54,196 nucleotides of DNA from Brotaphodocola catenula (GCA_020686985.1 JAJEPU010000023.1:1-54196); one strand, 5' to 3'; shown: positions 34,723 to 44,210, numbered from the stretch's first letter. Notes: a model not told the origin generated them from the sequence alone. Translations and numbers: made by a program.

Positions 34723-35789
34723 CCTTCTCCCTCCTCCCCGATTTTCTTTTTATTTTCAATCTTCGTTTCACTTGTATCTGTCGCCTTCATCTCTCTTCGC
34801 TGTGCATCCCCGCCCTGCTCATAGAGGAAGCAACGAACTCTGTGACCGTCTGCCTCCACAATCTGCGGGCGCTCACTGCGACAGCGATCCGTCGCGTAAG
34901 CACATCTCGGTGAGAAGATGCATCCCTTCGGAAGCTCATAGAGCATCGGCACATTTCCCGGAATACTCTCAAGACTGTCTTTCTTCTCATTCATTTTCGG
35001 AATTGCTGCCTGAAGTCCCTGCGTATATGGGTGAAGCGGTCTTGTAAAAATCGCCTCCGCCTGTGCATACTCTACAAGCTGTCCGGCATACATCACCGCC
35101 ACGCGATCCGCCATCTGGGAGATGACACCCATGTCGTGACTGATAAAAACGACAGACGTCTTCTTCTCCTTCTGAAGACGACGAATCAGTCCCAAAATCT
35201 GCGCCTGAACCGTCACATCAAGAGCCGTCGTCGGCTCGTCACAGATCAAAAGTTCCGGGTTGCAGACGAGCGCCATCGCAATCATGATTCTCTGTCTCAT
35301 TCCACCGGAAAGCTGTGCCGGCACTTCGCCGTATACTTTTTCCGGTCTCTGGATTCCTACTGAGCGAATAATCGAGATCGCGCGCGCTTTCGCCTCCGCG
35401 CGTCCGATTTTCTCATGTGCAACGATCGTCTCCACAATCTGACGACCACAGCTCATCAGCGGATTCAAACTCGTCATCGGCTCCTGAAAGATCATCGAAA
35501 TTCCTGTTCCGCGAATCCTTCTGAGTTCCTTTGCGCTCATCTTTGTCAAGTCCTGTTTCTCGTCTCTTCCGAAGAGAATCTCACCGCCGGTAACTTTTCC
35601 CGGACGTGCGACAAGACCCATGATTGCGGAGGCAAGCATGCTCTTTCCACATCCACTCTCCCCGACGATTCCAAGCGTCTCTCCTGCTCTGAGTGTCAGG
35701 TTCAGCCGATCGATAACCGGAAGCTCCCCCCGCTCTGTGAAGAGCCGTACATCCAGATCTTTTATCTCAAGAATATTTTCTCTCTCCAT
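34719..35789 (-). CDS. oppD: Oligopeptide ABC transporter ATP-binding protein, OppD type
   Basis: A 356-residue ATPase partner of OppF. Walker A GESGCGKSML, signature LSGGMRQRIM and Walker B LICDEPTTALDV are present, with the OppD C-terminal region containing PKGCIFSPRCAYATDRC, cysteines that bind a cluster or metal in some relatives. The last 30 residues are a Lys/Glu-rich low-complexity tail. ATG at 35789 has AGAGG nine bases upstream; 18 codons further upstream in frame are a degenerate repeat, so a longer protein is less likely. Confidence 0.92.
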   Translation of the reverse strand: MERENILEIKDLDVRLFTERGELPVIDRLNLTLRAGETLGIVGESGCGKSMLASAIMGLVARPGKVTGGEILFGRDEKQDLTKMSAKELRRIRGTGISMIFQEPMTSLNPLMSCGRQIVETIVAHEKIGRAEAKARAISIIRSVGIQRPEKVYGEVPAQLSGGMRQRIMIAMALVCNPELLICDEPTTALDVTVQAQILGLIRRLQKEKKTSVVFISHDMGVISQMADRVAVMYAGQLVEYAQAEAIFTRPLHPYTQGLQAAIPKMNEKKDSLESIPGNVPMLYELPKGCIFSPRCAYATDRCRSERPQIVEADGHRVRCFLYEQGGDAQRREMKATDTSETKIENKKKIGEEGEG

Positions 35790-35870
35790 ATTCTCCATCC
35801 TCTCGATCTTCATTCTCTCGATTTTTATTCTTTGGATTTTCATTTCTCAATTTTATATTTTTTACTTTTT
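35790..35870. repeat. Degenerate 15-bp tandem repeat upstream of oppD
   Basis: About four imperfect units related to CTCGATTTTTATTCT run across this stretch (plus-strand reading). They extend the oppD frame upstream as MKIQRIKIERMKIERMENM. Beyond it, to 35969, the oppC-oppD gap is T-rich and holds no gene. Confidence 0.6.
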
Positions 35871-35969
35871 GCTTTTATCATTTTGTGCCTTTGCCAGTTC
35901 GTTTTTGCCAGTTCACTTTTTTATTATTTTATTCTTGCGAACTTGCAACTTGCATTCTTGCCCTCTGAC

Positions 35970-36818
35970 TTATTTGCGCATCTTCGGATCAAGCACATCA
36001 CGCAGACCGTCGCCGAGCGTGTTAAAAGCAATTACAGTGAGAATGATGAAAATTCCCGGAAACAGGCTGTAATAGGTATTGGTACGGATAAAAGTCTGAG
36101 CACCGGAAATCATTGACCCCCAGCTCGCTGTCGGGCTCGGAACACCGAGACCGAGATAGCTCAGACTCGCCTCCGTCAGAATTGCAGACGGGATACCGAG
36201 CGTACAGGAGACAATCAGCATTGGAATGCAGTTCGGGAACAGGTGCTTTAAGATGACACGCAGATTGCTTCCTCCGTCAATCCGGCACGCCTGAATGTAC
36301 TCCTGCTCCTTGAGCTGAAGCACCGTACCGCGAATCAGACGCGCGGTGTTTGCCCATGACAGAAATCCAAGTGTCAGATAGAGGTTCATGATTCCGGAAC
36401 CCAGCGCATACATCAGCGCCATTGCAAACAGCAGTGCCGGGAAACTTGAAAATACCTGAATCAGGAAAGAGATCACATCATCCGTCTTCTTTCCAAAATA
36501 ACCGGCGCACACACCCATGAAATATCCGATCACAGACGCGATCAGCTGAGAAACAATGCCGACACTCAGCGACACGCGGCAGCCGTAGAGACAGCGCGTC
36601 AAAATATCTCTTCCGAACTCATCCGTTCCAAAAGGATGCTTGGAACTCGGAAACAGAAGTTTATCTGCAAGCACCTGCTTGTTCGGATCATACGGCGTTA
36701 AAACCGGGGCAAAAATGGCAGAAATCACAAGCACAATCAGAATCAGCAGAGACAGAACGGCAAGTTTATTTTTCCAGAACAGCTTCAGGCTCTCGGAATA
36801 GTAATTCTTTTTTCTCAT
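35970..36818 (-). CDS. oppC: Oligopeptide ABC transporter permease, OppC type
   Basis: A 282-residue inner membrane permease with about six helices. The N-terminal LFWKNKLAVLSLLILIVLV, the segment HPFGTDEFGRDILTRCLYG and the EAA loop YIQACRIDGGSNLRVILKH are typical of the OppC/DppC family. It starts three bases after the oppB stop with a GGAG site. Confidence 0.94.
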   Translation of the reverse strand: MRKKNYYSESLKLFWKNKLAVLSLLILIVLVISAIFAPVLTPYDPNKQVLADKLLFPSSKHPFGTDEFGRDILTRCLYGCRVSLSVGIVSQLIASVIGYFMGVCAGYFGKKTDDVISFLIQVFSSFPALLFAMALMYALGSGIMNLYLTLGFLSWANTARLIRGTVLQLKEQEYIQACRIDGGSNLRVILKHLFPNCIPMLIVSCTLGIPSAILTEASLSYLGLGVPSPTASWGSMISGAQTFIRTNTYYSLFPGIFIILTVIAFNTLGDGLRDVLDPKMRK

Positions 36819-36821
36819 CAG

Positions 36822-37751
36822 CTATTCTCCTTTCGTCAGGCGGATGTTCGGGTTAATCACCGCATAGAGCACATCCACAATAAAGTAAATCAAAACACAG
36901 ATAGCGGCAACGTAGATGACACCGCCCTGAACAAGCGGAATGTCACGGCGATGAATTGCGTCGATCAGCAGTTTTCCGATTCCCGGAATGTTAAATACAT
37001 TCTCCGTGATCATCGAACCGGTCAGCAGAGCACCGATATCCGTACCGATAACTGTGATGATCGGAACAAGCGCATTCTGGAAAATATGAATCAGAATGAT
37101 CCGACGCTGATAGAGTCCCTTTGCATACGCGGTCTTCACAAAATCCTGACCCATAACTTCAAGCATACTTGCTCTCGTAATTCGGGAAATCGATGCCGCA
37201 TATCTTGTTCCGAGTGCAAGCGACGGAAGCACATATCCGACCGGACTGGAAACTCCCGAAACTGGGAAAACGCTGAATTTCAGACCTACATAAATCTGCA
37301 AAAGAATTGCCACCCAGAAAGACGGGGCAGAGATTCCAAATGCGGAAATGCTCATCAGAATCCGGTCAATCGGACGATCATGATAGACAGCTGCCAGAAT
37401 TCCGGCAGTCAGACCGAGAATCAGCGCAACGATGTAGGCAGCTGTTGCCATGATTGCGGTGTAATGAAACGCCTGAAGAATCAGTGTCACAACCGGTTTT
37501 TTCTGGAAATAACTCGTTCCCATATTTCCGTGCAAAAGATCTGTCAGCCAGTTGATATACTGGACCGGAAGCGGGGCATCCAGTCCCATCTGTGCTTTTA
37601 CCTGGGCAATTTTGTCGGCATCTGCAAACTCTCCGAGCATCGCTGCCACCGGATCACCCGGAATGACATTCAAGATAAAGAATGTGATCAGCGAAATCGA
37701 GAAGATAATTCCAACTGCGAGAAATGCCCGTTTGATAATGTATCGAACCAC
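36822..37751 (-). CDS. oppB: Oligopeptide ABC transporter permease, OppB type
   Basis: A 309-residue membrane permease with the OppB/DppB pattern: YIIKRAFLAVGIIFSISLIT start, VIPGDPVAAMLG, the EAA-like DFVKTAYAKGLYQRRII and the GLLLTGSMITENVF-like segment. The start is most likely a GTG at 37751, nine bases after AAAGGAGG; the frame upstream of it (27 codons) would run through the intergenic hairpin and is rejected. Confidence 0.93.
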   Translation of the reverse strand: MVRYIIKRAFLAVGIIFSISLITFFILNVIPGDPVAAMLGEFADADKIAQVKAQMGLDAPLPVQYINWLTDLLHGNMGTSYFQKKPVVTLILQAFHYTAIMATAAYIVALILGLTAGILAAVYHDRPIDRILMSISAFGISAPSFWVAILLQIYVGLKFSVFPVSGVSSPVGYVLPSLALGTRYAASISRITRASMLEVMGQDFVKTAYAKGLYQRRIILIHIFQNALVPIITVIGTDIGALLTGSMITENVFNIPGIGKLLIDAIHRRDIPLVQGGVIYVAAICVLIYFIVDVLYAVINPNIRLTKGE

Positions 37752-37788
37752 TCTCTTCTTCCTCCTTTTACAACAAATATACAGCCAA

Positions 37789-37821
37789 ACAGCCGACGCA
37801 CAATGCGCCGGCCGGGGCTGT
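37789..37821 (-). terminator. Intercistronic hairpin between oppA and oppB
   Basis: A GC-rich structure closed by ACAGCC/GGCTGT with an inner GCGCA/TGCGC-like stem. It has no T-run on the minus strand. Such hairpins downstream of a binding-protein gene usually protect its message, giving excess binding protein; that role is inferred here. Confidence 0.6.
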
Positions 37822-37930
37822 ATACTCATCAACTAATTACTCATCAATTTGTATAACTTCATATAACTCAGAATCACGCACCAAGTCCTTGCAATCATCG
37901 ACTTGATTTCAAAATAATTTGCTCAGTTAC

Positions 37931-39580
37931 TTAGTTCTGTGCAGATGGATCAACATCCACATTCCAGAAGTGGTAAATCAGGTTGCCAACCTTGAAGTCC
38001 TTGACATACGGCTTTGCGATGAACTGGCTCTGCGGATAGTAGAGCGGGATGCATGCATAATCTTCCTGAGAGAGAATCGAATCTGCCTGCTTGTACAAGT
38101 CAGCGCGCTCATCCTCGTTTGTAGACTTTCTTGCATCATCTAACAGCTTATCAAAATCTGCGTTGTCATAAAAGACACCCTGTGCATTGGACTTGCTGGA
38201 ATAGAAATAGTTGTACATCTGGAAATCTCCATCCGGATACAGAGCATTCCAGGTAGAACCGGTCAGCGGAATCTTTCCTGCTGTTCTGTCAGAGTTGTAA
38301 GTTGCATTATCTACAACCGTCAGATCAAGGGTGATTCCAACCTCTGCAAGGTATCCCTGAATTGCAGAGTAGACAGCCTGATCTGCCTGACGAACCTCGG
38401 AAGAAATCGTGATGCCGTCACCATAGCCTGCGTCTGCAAGCAACTGCTTTGCAGCCTCCGGATCATACTCATAAACAGAAAGGGAATCATCATGTCCCGG
38501 AATTCCGTTGTTCAGGTAGGAAGTTGCCGGAATGCCTGCGCCGTTGAGCACTGCATCGACAAGCTCCTCACGGTTGATTGCCAGAGAGATCGCCTTTCTG
38601 ACATTCACATCGCTTAAGTAAGCATCCTTGAGGTTCATGGAAATGAAGGAAGTTCCCAGCGGATAATATGCAGTGATCTCATCTGCGTACTTATCCTTGT
38701 ACTGGCTCAGCAGGCTTGCATTTAAGTCTGCCAGATCGATATCACCGTTCTCGTATGCGATCAGCTTTGTCTGGTCATCATCGTAAAACAGAATCTGCAA
38801 CTCATCAAGGTTGACATCTCCGCCATGGTAATCCTCGTTTTTCACAAGAATCACCTTCGTCGTGTCATCATTCTCCTGAATCTTGTACGGACCGGTACCG
38901 ATCAGGTTTGTTCCGAGTCCCCAGTTTTCGCCTGCCTCTGTGCATGCATCCTCCGGGAAGATATCTGCGTAGGAAGTACCGAGGTTCTTTACGAACGGAG
39001 CAAATGCATAGTCCAGAGTGATTGTGAAGTGGTAATCATCCACAACCTCAAATCCAGCCAGCTCCGTTGCATTTCCGTCGAGCATGTCCTTTGCGCCCTT
39101 GATCATGTTGAAATATGCGGTGCTCTTTGCAGCGGTTGCCGGGTTGAACATACGCTCAAATGTGAACTTGACATCCTTACTCGTAAGCTCAGTTCCATTC
39201 GTGAAATGAACGCCCTGCTTCAGCTCGAACGTATATACAAGACCATCATCGGAAACCGTCGGGAAATCGGTCAGAAGAACCGGCTCCTCGTTGTTGTCAT
39301 CATCGAAACGCAGAAGGCTCTCAGTCACCTCGTCTGCAATCGAAGCAGATCTTGAGTTCGTGGAAGTCTGCATATCCAGACCCTCACCTGCATTTGCCTG
39401 TCCAAATTTCAGAACTTTCTTTACACCCTCGCTACCTGCGGTGCTTCCAGATTCCTGTGCGGTGCTTGCATCTTTCTGGTCAGCTGTGTTTGCGCTGTCA
39501 GAAGAGGAACCACCACATCCACTCAACGCCAGAGTTGCCACTCCTGCGGAAAGGAGTGCTGTCATCAATTTCTTTTTCAT
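37931..39580 (-). CDS. oppA: Oligopeptide-binding lipoprotein, SBP family 5
   Basis: A 549-residue extracytoplasmic solute-binding lipoprotein. Lipobox LSGC with Cys22, then a Ser/Asp/Thr-rich linker and the family 5 fold (LKFGQANAGEGLDMQT, YTFELKQGVHFTNGTELTSKDVKFTFER cut for length, NVRKAISLAINREELV). It presents peptides to the OppBC channel. It is the first gene of the unit, after a strong promoter; a hairpin before oppB suggests higher expression than the permease genes. Confidence 0.94.
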   Translation of the reverse strand: MKKKLMTALLSAGVATLALSGCGGSSSDSANTADQKDASTAQESGSTAGSEGVKKVLKFGQANAGEGLDMQTSTNSRSASIADEVTESLLRFDDDNNEEPVLLTDFPTVSDDGLVYTFELKQGVHFTNGTELTSKDVKFTFERMFNPATAAKSTAYFNMIKGAKDMLDGNATELAGFEVVDDYHFTITLDYAFAPFVKNLGTSYADIFPEDACTEAGENWGLGTNLIGTGPYKIQENDDTTKVILVKNEDYHGGDVNLDELQILFYDDDQTKLIAYENGDIDLADLNASLLSQYKDKYADEITAYYPLGTSFISMNLKDAYLSDVNVRKAISLAINREELVDAVLNGAGIPATSYLNNGIPGHDDSLSVYEYDPEAAKQLLADAGYGDGITISSEVRQADQAVYSAIQGYLAEVGITLDLTVVDNATYNSDRTAGKIPLTGSTWNALYPDGDFQMYNYFYSSKSNAQGVFYDNADFDKLLDDARKSTNEDERADLYKQADSILSQEDYACIPLYYPQSQFIAKPYVKDFKVGNLIYHFWNVDVDPSAQN

Positions 39581-39635
39581 AATAGTTTTCTCCCTCTATC
39601 TCCCTATAACCTATACTTATACAAATTGTGCATTT

Positions 39636-39664
39636 ATCATAATAAATTTTACATAGAATGTCAA
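39636..39664 (-). promoter_or_regulatory. oppABCDF promoter
   Basis: TTGACA (39659-39664), 17-base spacer, TATGAT (39636-39641) on the minus strand, about 55 bases upstream of the oppA start. Confidence 0.78.
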
Positions 39665-39755
39665 ATTCACGATTTTAATAGTTGGTTATAGATTTGATCT
39701 ATATCTAACACTCAGAATTTTCTATTTTCACTTCTGTTTGTCAGCTGTTTTTCGT

Positions 39756-39784
39756 TTGACGATTTGATTGTGTGATACTATAAT
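39756..39784 (+). promoter_or_regulatory. Promoter of the transaldolase-like gene
   Basis: TTGACG (39756-39761), 17-base spacer, perfect TATAAT (39779-39784) on the plus strand. The start is near 39791, with a 40-base leader containing GAGGAG before the ATG. Confidence 0.82.
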
Positions 39785-39831
39785 AAAATAAACCGATAAT
39801 TTTCAGACAATACAAAGAGAGGAGAAGAACT

Positions 39832-40485
39832 ATGATTTTTTTCATTGATACAGCAAATGTAGACGATATCCGCAAGGCAAACGACATGGGAATCATCAGT
39901 GGTGTCACCACAAATCCATCCCTGATCGCAAAAGAGGGACGCGATTTCAAACAGGTCATTCAGGAAATCACCTCGATCGTCGACGGCCCGATCAGCGGAG
40001 AGGTCAAGGCAACAACCGTGGATGCCGAGGGTATGATCGCCGAAGCTCGTGAGATCGCCTCGATCCATCCGAACATGGTAGTCAAGATCCCGATGACCGC
40101 TGAGGGATTGAAGGCAGTAAAGGTACTTCACAAAGAAGGAATCAAGACGAATGTCACCCTGATCTTCTCACCAGCTCAGGCACTCCTCGCCGCCCGCGCC
40201 GGCGCTGACTATGTATCGCCGTTTCTTGGCCGTCTCGACGACATCTCCACTCCGGGAATCTCCCTGATTGAGGACATCACCGAAATCTTCCAGATGCACG
40301 GAATCGAGACCCAGATCATCGCCGCAAGCATCCGCAACCCGATCCATGTGATCGACTGTGCAAAGGCTGGCGCCGACATTGCAACCGTTCCTTATAAGGT
40401 TCTGCTCCAGATGATTCATCATCCGCTGACCGACGAGGGAATCCGCAAATTCCAGGACGACTACCGCAAAGTATTCGGAGAGTAA
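39832..40485 (+). CDS. Transaldolase / fructose-6-phosphate aldolase family protein
   Basis: A 217-residue small TIM-barrel aldolase of the TalC/FSA subfamily. The Schiff-base lysine is K85 in MVVKIPMT; the N-terminus [14 protein letters not shown] and [13 protein letters not shown] are typical. Members either transfer dihydroxyacetone in the pentose phosphate pathway or split fructose 6-phosphate; sequence alone does not decide. It is monocistronic and converges on the radical SAM gene with only nine bases between the stops. Confidence 0.92.
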   Translation: MIFFIDTANVDDIRKANDMGIISGVTTNPSLIAKEGRDFKQVIQEITSIVDGPISGEVKATTVDAEGMIAEAREIASIHPNMVVKIPMTAEGLKAVKVLHKEGIKTNVTLIFSPAQALLAARAGADYVSPFLGRLDDISTPGISLIEDITEIFQMHGIETQIIAASIRNPIHVIDCAKAGADIATVPYKVLLQMIHHPLTDEGIRKFQDDYRKVFGE

Positions 40486-40494
40486 AAAATCTTT

Positions 40495-41622
40495 TTATCG
40501 TCTCCCGGACACAGATGTCCTCCAGATCTCGAACAAACGCGGATAGGCATACTCAAAAAAGTGTTTGTACGCGCTGCAAAAATAATTAACATTTGTGCTC
40601 TGTGCAGTGACCGGTTCGCGGTTTCTTCGGCAACCATTTCGGCACAGACCATACCAGGAGCAGGTTCGGCACTCGTCCGGTACCTGCTCCGACCATTTTA
40701 TAAATCCGAGTGTCTCTCTCATCTTGTCCATCTGCTCAAAATCATCCGTATTCAGATTTCCAAGTTTCCACTCATCAAGCGCGTAAAAATCGCACGGATA
40801 GACGCTTCCATCCGCCTCAACAACCCACTGTTTTCCGCAGGTTCCGCGCATACTGCAATTCTCCGGCATCTGCCGGTTCAGAATCATCAGCAGGTTCTCA
40901 AAATATCGATTGTAGACATAGCGACCGGATTTCCAGTCGAGATACCATACGTCAAATACATCCTTCAAAAACTGTTCGAGTTTCTGAGGGGTCAGCGAAA
41001 ATTCCTGATTTCCCGGAATCTCCCCGATCGGGTCAAGGCACTCGATATACTGTTGCCAGCCAAATCCATTTTTCTTGAAAAACTCATAAATCTTCCGTCC
41101 GCTTCGCGCCGTCGTCGCCGTCACGACAGTCAGAATGTTGTACTCTACCCGGTATTTCTCGAGAAGGCGAATTGTGCTCATCACGCGGTTGTACGTTCCC
41201 TTTCCCTGCGCATCAACGCGATACCGATCGTGAACCTCTTTTCCACCGTCAAGCGAGATTCCGACAAGAAAACGATGCTTTGCCAGAAATGCTGCCCACT
41301 CCTCATCAATCACATATCCATTCGTCTGAATCGCATAGCGCACACGGATGTTTTTCGGATTCGGATGCGCGCTCAAATACTCGACGAGCGACCGAAAAAA
41401 GGAAAGCCCCGCAAGCGTCGGCTCTCCTCCCTGAAACATCATCATGCATTCCCGATCCGCAAATTTCATCGCACGGTCGACCATCGCATGCATCGTCTCC
41501 TCGCTCATGATTCCGTAGGTCGCCTGCTCCCTGTTCTTCCCCTCATCCGCATAAAAGCAGTAACGACATCTCATATTGCAACTGCCTGACGCAGGCTTGA
41601 TCAATAAATTTAAAATCGGCAT
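40495..41622 (-). CDS. SPASM-domain radical SAM maturase, anaerobic sulfatase-maturase-like
   Basis: A 375-residue iron-sulfur enzyme. The radical SAM cluster motif is CNMRCRYC (Cys15, 19, 22), followed by MMMFQGGEPTLAG, the SAM-binding strand and a SPASM region with many cysteines (CSMRGTCGKQW, YPCDFYALDEW, CRTCSWYGLCRNGC). This matches anSME-type enzymes that oxidise Cys or Ser to formylglycine. No sulfatase or small peptide substrate gene is visible nearby, so the target is unknown. Confidence 0.9.
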   Translation of the reverse strand: MPILNLLIKPASGSCNMRCRYCFYADEGKNREQATYGIMSEETMHAMVDRAMKFADRECMMMFQGGEPTLAGLSFFRSLVEYLSAHPNPKNIRVRYAIQTNGYVIDEEWAAFLAKHRFLVGISLDGGKEVHDRYRVDAQGKGTYNRVMSTIRLLEKYRVEYNILTVVTATTARSGRKIYEFFKKNGFGWQQYIECLDPIGEIPGNQEFSLTPQKLEQFLKDVFDVWYLDWKSGRYVYNRYFENLLMILNRQMPENCSMRGTCGKQWVVEADGSVYPCDFYALDEWKLGNLNTDDFEQMDKMRETLGFIKWSEQVPDECRTCSWYGLCRNGCRRNREPVTAQSTNVNYFCSAYKHFFEYAYPRLFEIWRTSVSGRR

Positions 41623-41736
41623 GATTTTTCCCCTTCTTCTCCGTCCTCACTCCCCGGCGCTTTCCGCTTTCTCCACATCTCACACACAGTTTTCCACCAT
41701 TTCCTCACACTTTTCCCATTTTGTCATCCGCTGTGT

Positions 41737-42756
41737 TCAAAACAATCCGCTATATCTCGGCTGAGGATGCAGACTCTCATAATTCCTGCAAAGCTCCATA
41801 AAGTCGCGAATCGGTGCGGTTAAAAGTTTGTCTCTGTGATAGACCATATAAAAATAGCGCTGAAATTCCAATCCCTGCACATGAATCTCGCGGATTTGTC
41901 CGCTTCTCAAGGGCGCTTCCACCATCCGGCGCGGAACAATCGAAATTCCAAGTCCGGAGATCACTGCATTGACCAGAGCGGTCGTGCTCGTCGCCTCCCA
42001 CGAGGTTTTTAATTGGATCGAAAAAGGTTCCAGAACTTTCTCAATTGACTCCCTCGTCCCACTCCCCGGTTCCCTGAGAAGCAATCTCTGGGACGCAAAT
42101 TCCTCGACTGTCATCTCCTGAATTTCTTTCGGAGATTCATCCTGAATCTCATCCGGTCTTTCCTGCCGTTTGGCAGATGCCTCCTGTCTCTGCGTCTCCC
42201 GCTGATCCTCACAGAACGAATTATACAAGTCTCGTTCTTTGGAATTTCCCGGCGCAATAATCACGAGATAATCCTCCATGTACTGCTCCGCAATCAGATG
42301 ACTTTCATGCACCGGGCTCTCGACGAGCGCAATGTCCAGCTCATTGTTCAGGATTTTTTTCTCAATCCGGTCTGACGGTCCGATCAGCACCTGCGTGTCG
42401 ATATTCGGGTGAGTCTTCGCATACTCCTCAACATAGCCCGGCATAAATTGCGAACCGATCGTGATACTGCTCCCGACTCTGAGAACTCCACGGCTTCCCC
42501 AGCTTTTCATTCCTTCCTCCATGTCGTCAAAGAGACCGAGAATGCGCACAACATACTCTCGAAACTGTTTGCCCGCTTCCGTCAAATAGAGTCGTTTCCC
42601 GAGACGATCAAAGAGATTGACCCCGTAATACTGCTCAAGTTCCTGAATTGCAACCGTCACCGCCGGCTGTGCCATATAAAGCTGATTTGCCGTCCGCGTC
42701 AGGTTATTTCCATTTTCCGTCACCGCCAGAAAAATCCGCATATGCCGTATTGTCAT
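41737..42756 (-). CDS. LysR-family transcriptional regulator with a charged insertion
   Basis: A 339-residue regulator: winged HTH at residues 1-60 (NLTRTANQLYMAQPAVTVAI), then a periplasmic-binding-like effector domain starting LRVGSSITIGSQFMPGY. Most LysR proteins are near 300 residues; here a Glu/Gln/Arg-rich stretch at about 180-218 is inserted in the effector domain. It is divergent from the chromate transporter pair across a 252-base gap with a perfect palindrome, so it probably controls them and itself. The inducer is unknown. Confidence 0.92.
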   Translation of the reverse strand: MTIRHMRIFLAVTENGNNLTRTANQLYMAQPAVTVAIQELEQYYGVNLFDRLGKRLYLTEAGKQFREYVVRILGLFDDMEEGMKSWGSRGVLRVGSSITIGSQFMPGYVEEYAKTHPNIDTQVLIGPSDRIEKKILNNELDIALVESPVHESHLIAEQYMEDYLVIIAPGNSKERDLYNSFCEDQRETQRQEASAKRQERPDEIQDESPKEIQEMTVEEFASQRLLLREPGSGTRESIEKVLEPFSIQLKTSWEATSTTALVNAVISGLGISIVPRRMVEAPLRSGQIREIHVQGLEFQRYFYMVYHRDKLLTAPIRDFMELCRNYESLHPQPRYSGLF

Positions 42757-42856
42757 GTCTCTGTCCGTCCCCCTCTCAATCCCCTCTCAAATTGAAAAAA
42801 ACATAAAAACCACTCGGAAACAAGTTCTGTTTGGGGCAAATGTTTATTTTTATTAT

Positions 42857-42875
42857 AACTCATATTATATGAGTT
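42857..42875. promoter_or_regulatory. Palindromic LysR-type operator candidate
   Basis: AACTCATAT-T-ATATGAGTT is a perfect 9-bp-arm palindrome containing the T-N11-A pattern used by LysR proteins. CATATGA and CATATAA words recur downstream at 42879-42914, as in activation-binding subsites. The site lies about 50 bases upstream of the transporter promoter. Confidence 0.7.
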
Positions 42876-42904
42876 TCCATATGATTTTCATATGATTATA
42901 TTAT

Positions 42905-42933
42905 TTTTCATATAAGCGTTTCAGTGATATAGT
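42905..42933 (+). promoter_or_regulatory. Predicted promoter of the chromate transporter pair
   Basis: TTTTCA (42905-42910), 17-base spacer, TATAGT (42928-42933). The poor -35 fits a promoter that needs an activator. Confidence 0.5.
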
Positions 42934-43008
42934 AAATATCGGAATGATTTTCCCCTCTTTCAAAAAATGCTGAGAACAAAATACTCTTGAAAGGAGCCAA
43001 CAAGTTCT

Positions 43009-43620
43009 ATGAGTTCTATGGAAAATGAAAAACCGGCGCAGGACAAGCGCGCCATTCTGAAAAAACTTTTCTTCTCCACACTCTATTTGAGCACATTCAC
43101 CTTCGGAGGAGGATACGTCATCGTCAGCCTTCTGAAAACAAAATTCGTGGATGAGCTTCACTGGATCGATGAAAATGAGATGCTCGATCTGATCGCAATC
43201 GCACAGTCTTCGCCGGGTGCAATTGCCGTCAACGGAGCGATCGTCGTCGGATACAAGCTTGCGGGAATGCCCGGAATTTTCTGTGCAATCCTCGGAGCGA
43301 TCCTCCCACCGTTTGTGATCATCACTGTAATCTCCGCATTCTACACAGCATTTAAAGAAAACTTCTTTATTCAGAATATGCTGAGCGGAATGAGAGCCGG
43401 TGTCGGCGCAGTCATTATCTCCGTCGTCTACGACATGGGACGCGGTGTCGCAAAACTTCGTTCCTCGATCCTGATTATGATTATGATTGCAGCTTTTCTT
43501 GCTAACTACTATTTCAAGATCAATGTAATCCTGATCATTCTGCTCACCGCCCTGATCGGAGCAATCAGAACCGTCGTCTCCGCCAAGAAAGAATCAGCTT
43601 CTGATTCCAACGAAATATAA
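43009..43620 (+). CDS. Chromate transporter half protein (CHR domain), first
   Basis: A 203-residue membrane protein made of a single CHR domain, with the signature STFTFGGGYVIVSLL and SSPGAIAVNGAIVVGYKLAG. Full-size ChrA has two such domains in one chain; here they are two genes. The family moves chromate or related oxyanions, and the natural substrate of paired half-size members is often unproven. GAAAGGAG precedes the ATG by 12 bases. Confidence 0.92.
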   Translation: MSSMENEKPAQDKRAILKKLFFSTLYLSTFTFGGGYVIVSLLKTKFVDELHWIDENEMLDLIAIAQSSPGAIAVNGAIVVGYKLAGMPGIFCAILGAILPPFVIITVISAFYTAFKENFFIQNMLSGMRAGVGAVIISVVYDMGRGVAKLRSSILIMIMIAAFLANYYFKINVILIILLTALIGAIRTVVSAKKESASDSNEI

Positions 43621-43631
43621 AGGAGTGTCCT

Positions 43632-44210
43632 ATGATTTACTTTCAACTTTTTCTCGCCTTCCTGCAAATCGGCGCATTCAGTTTCGGTGGAGGATATGCC
43701 GCCATGCCGTTGATTCAGGCTCAGGTCATTGAGAAATACCACTGGCTGACTTTAAATGATTTCACAAACCTGATCACAATCGCAGAGATGACACCAGGAC
43801 CGATCGCCGTCAATTCCTCAACATTCGTTGGCAATCAGGTTGCCGGAATTCCGGGAGCAATCGTCGCAACGATCGGCTGTATCCTCCCGTCCTGCATCTT
43901 TGTCACGATCCTCGCAAAGCTCTACGCGAAATACCGCAACCTTCGCCTGATGAAAGGAATCCTCGAATCGCTTCGCCCGGCTGTCGTCGCCATGATCCTG
44001 ACCGCCGGAATCACGATTCTCGTCCCGACGTTCTTCGGAGACGGAACGATTCACCTCACGAACGGGAACCTGCAAATCCGCTATCTGATCTACTTTGCAG
44101 TCGCAATGGTCTGCCTGCGAAAAGTCAAGATCGACCCAATCAAGGTCATGGTCTCCTGTGGCTTCGCTGAAGTGCTTTACCAGCTCGTGCTCTCGTGGCT
44201 TCCGATTTAA
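43632..44210 (+). CDS. Chromate transporter half protein (CHR domain), second
   Basis: A 192-residue single-CHR membrane protein with GAFSFGGGYAAMPLIQ and EMTPGPIAVNSSTFVGNQVAG. It begins 11 bases after its partner and probably pairs with it in antiparallel orientation. The LysR gene upstream is the likely regulator. Confidence 0.92.
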   Translation: MIYFQLFLAFLQIGAFSFGGGYAAMPLIQAQVIEKYHWLTLNDFTNLITIAEMTPGPIAVNSSTFVGNQVAGIPGAIVATIGCILPSCIFVTILAKLYAKYRNLRLMKGILESLRPAVVAMILTAGITILVPTFFGDGTIHLTNGNLQIRYLIYFAVAMVCLRKVKIDPIKVMVSCGFAEVLYQLVLSWLPI

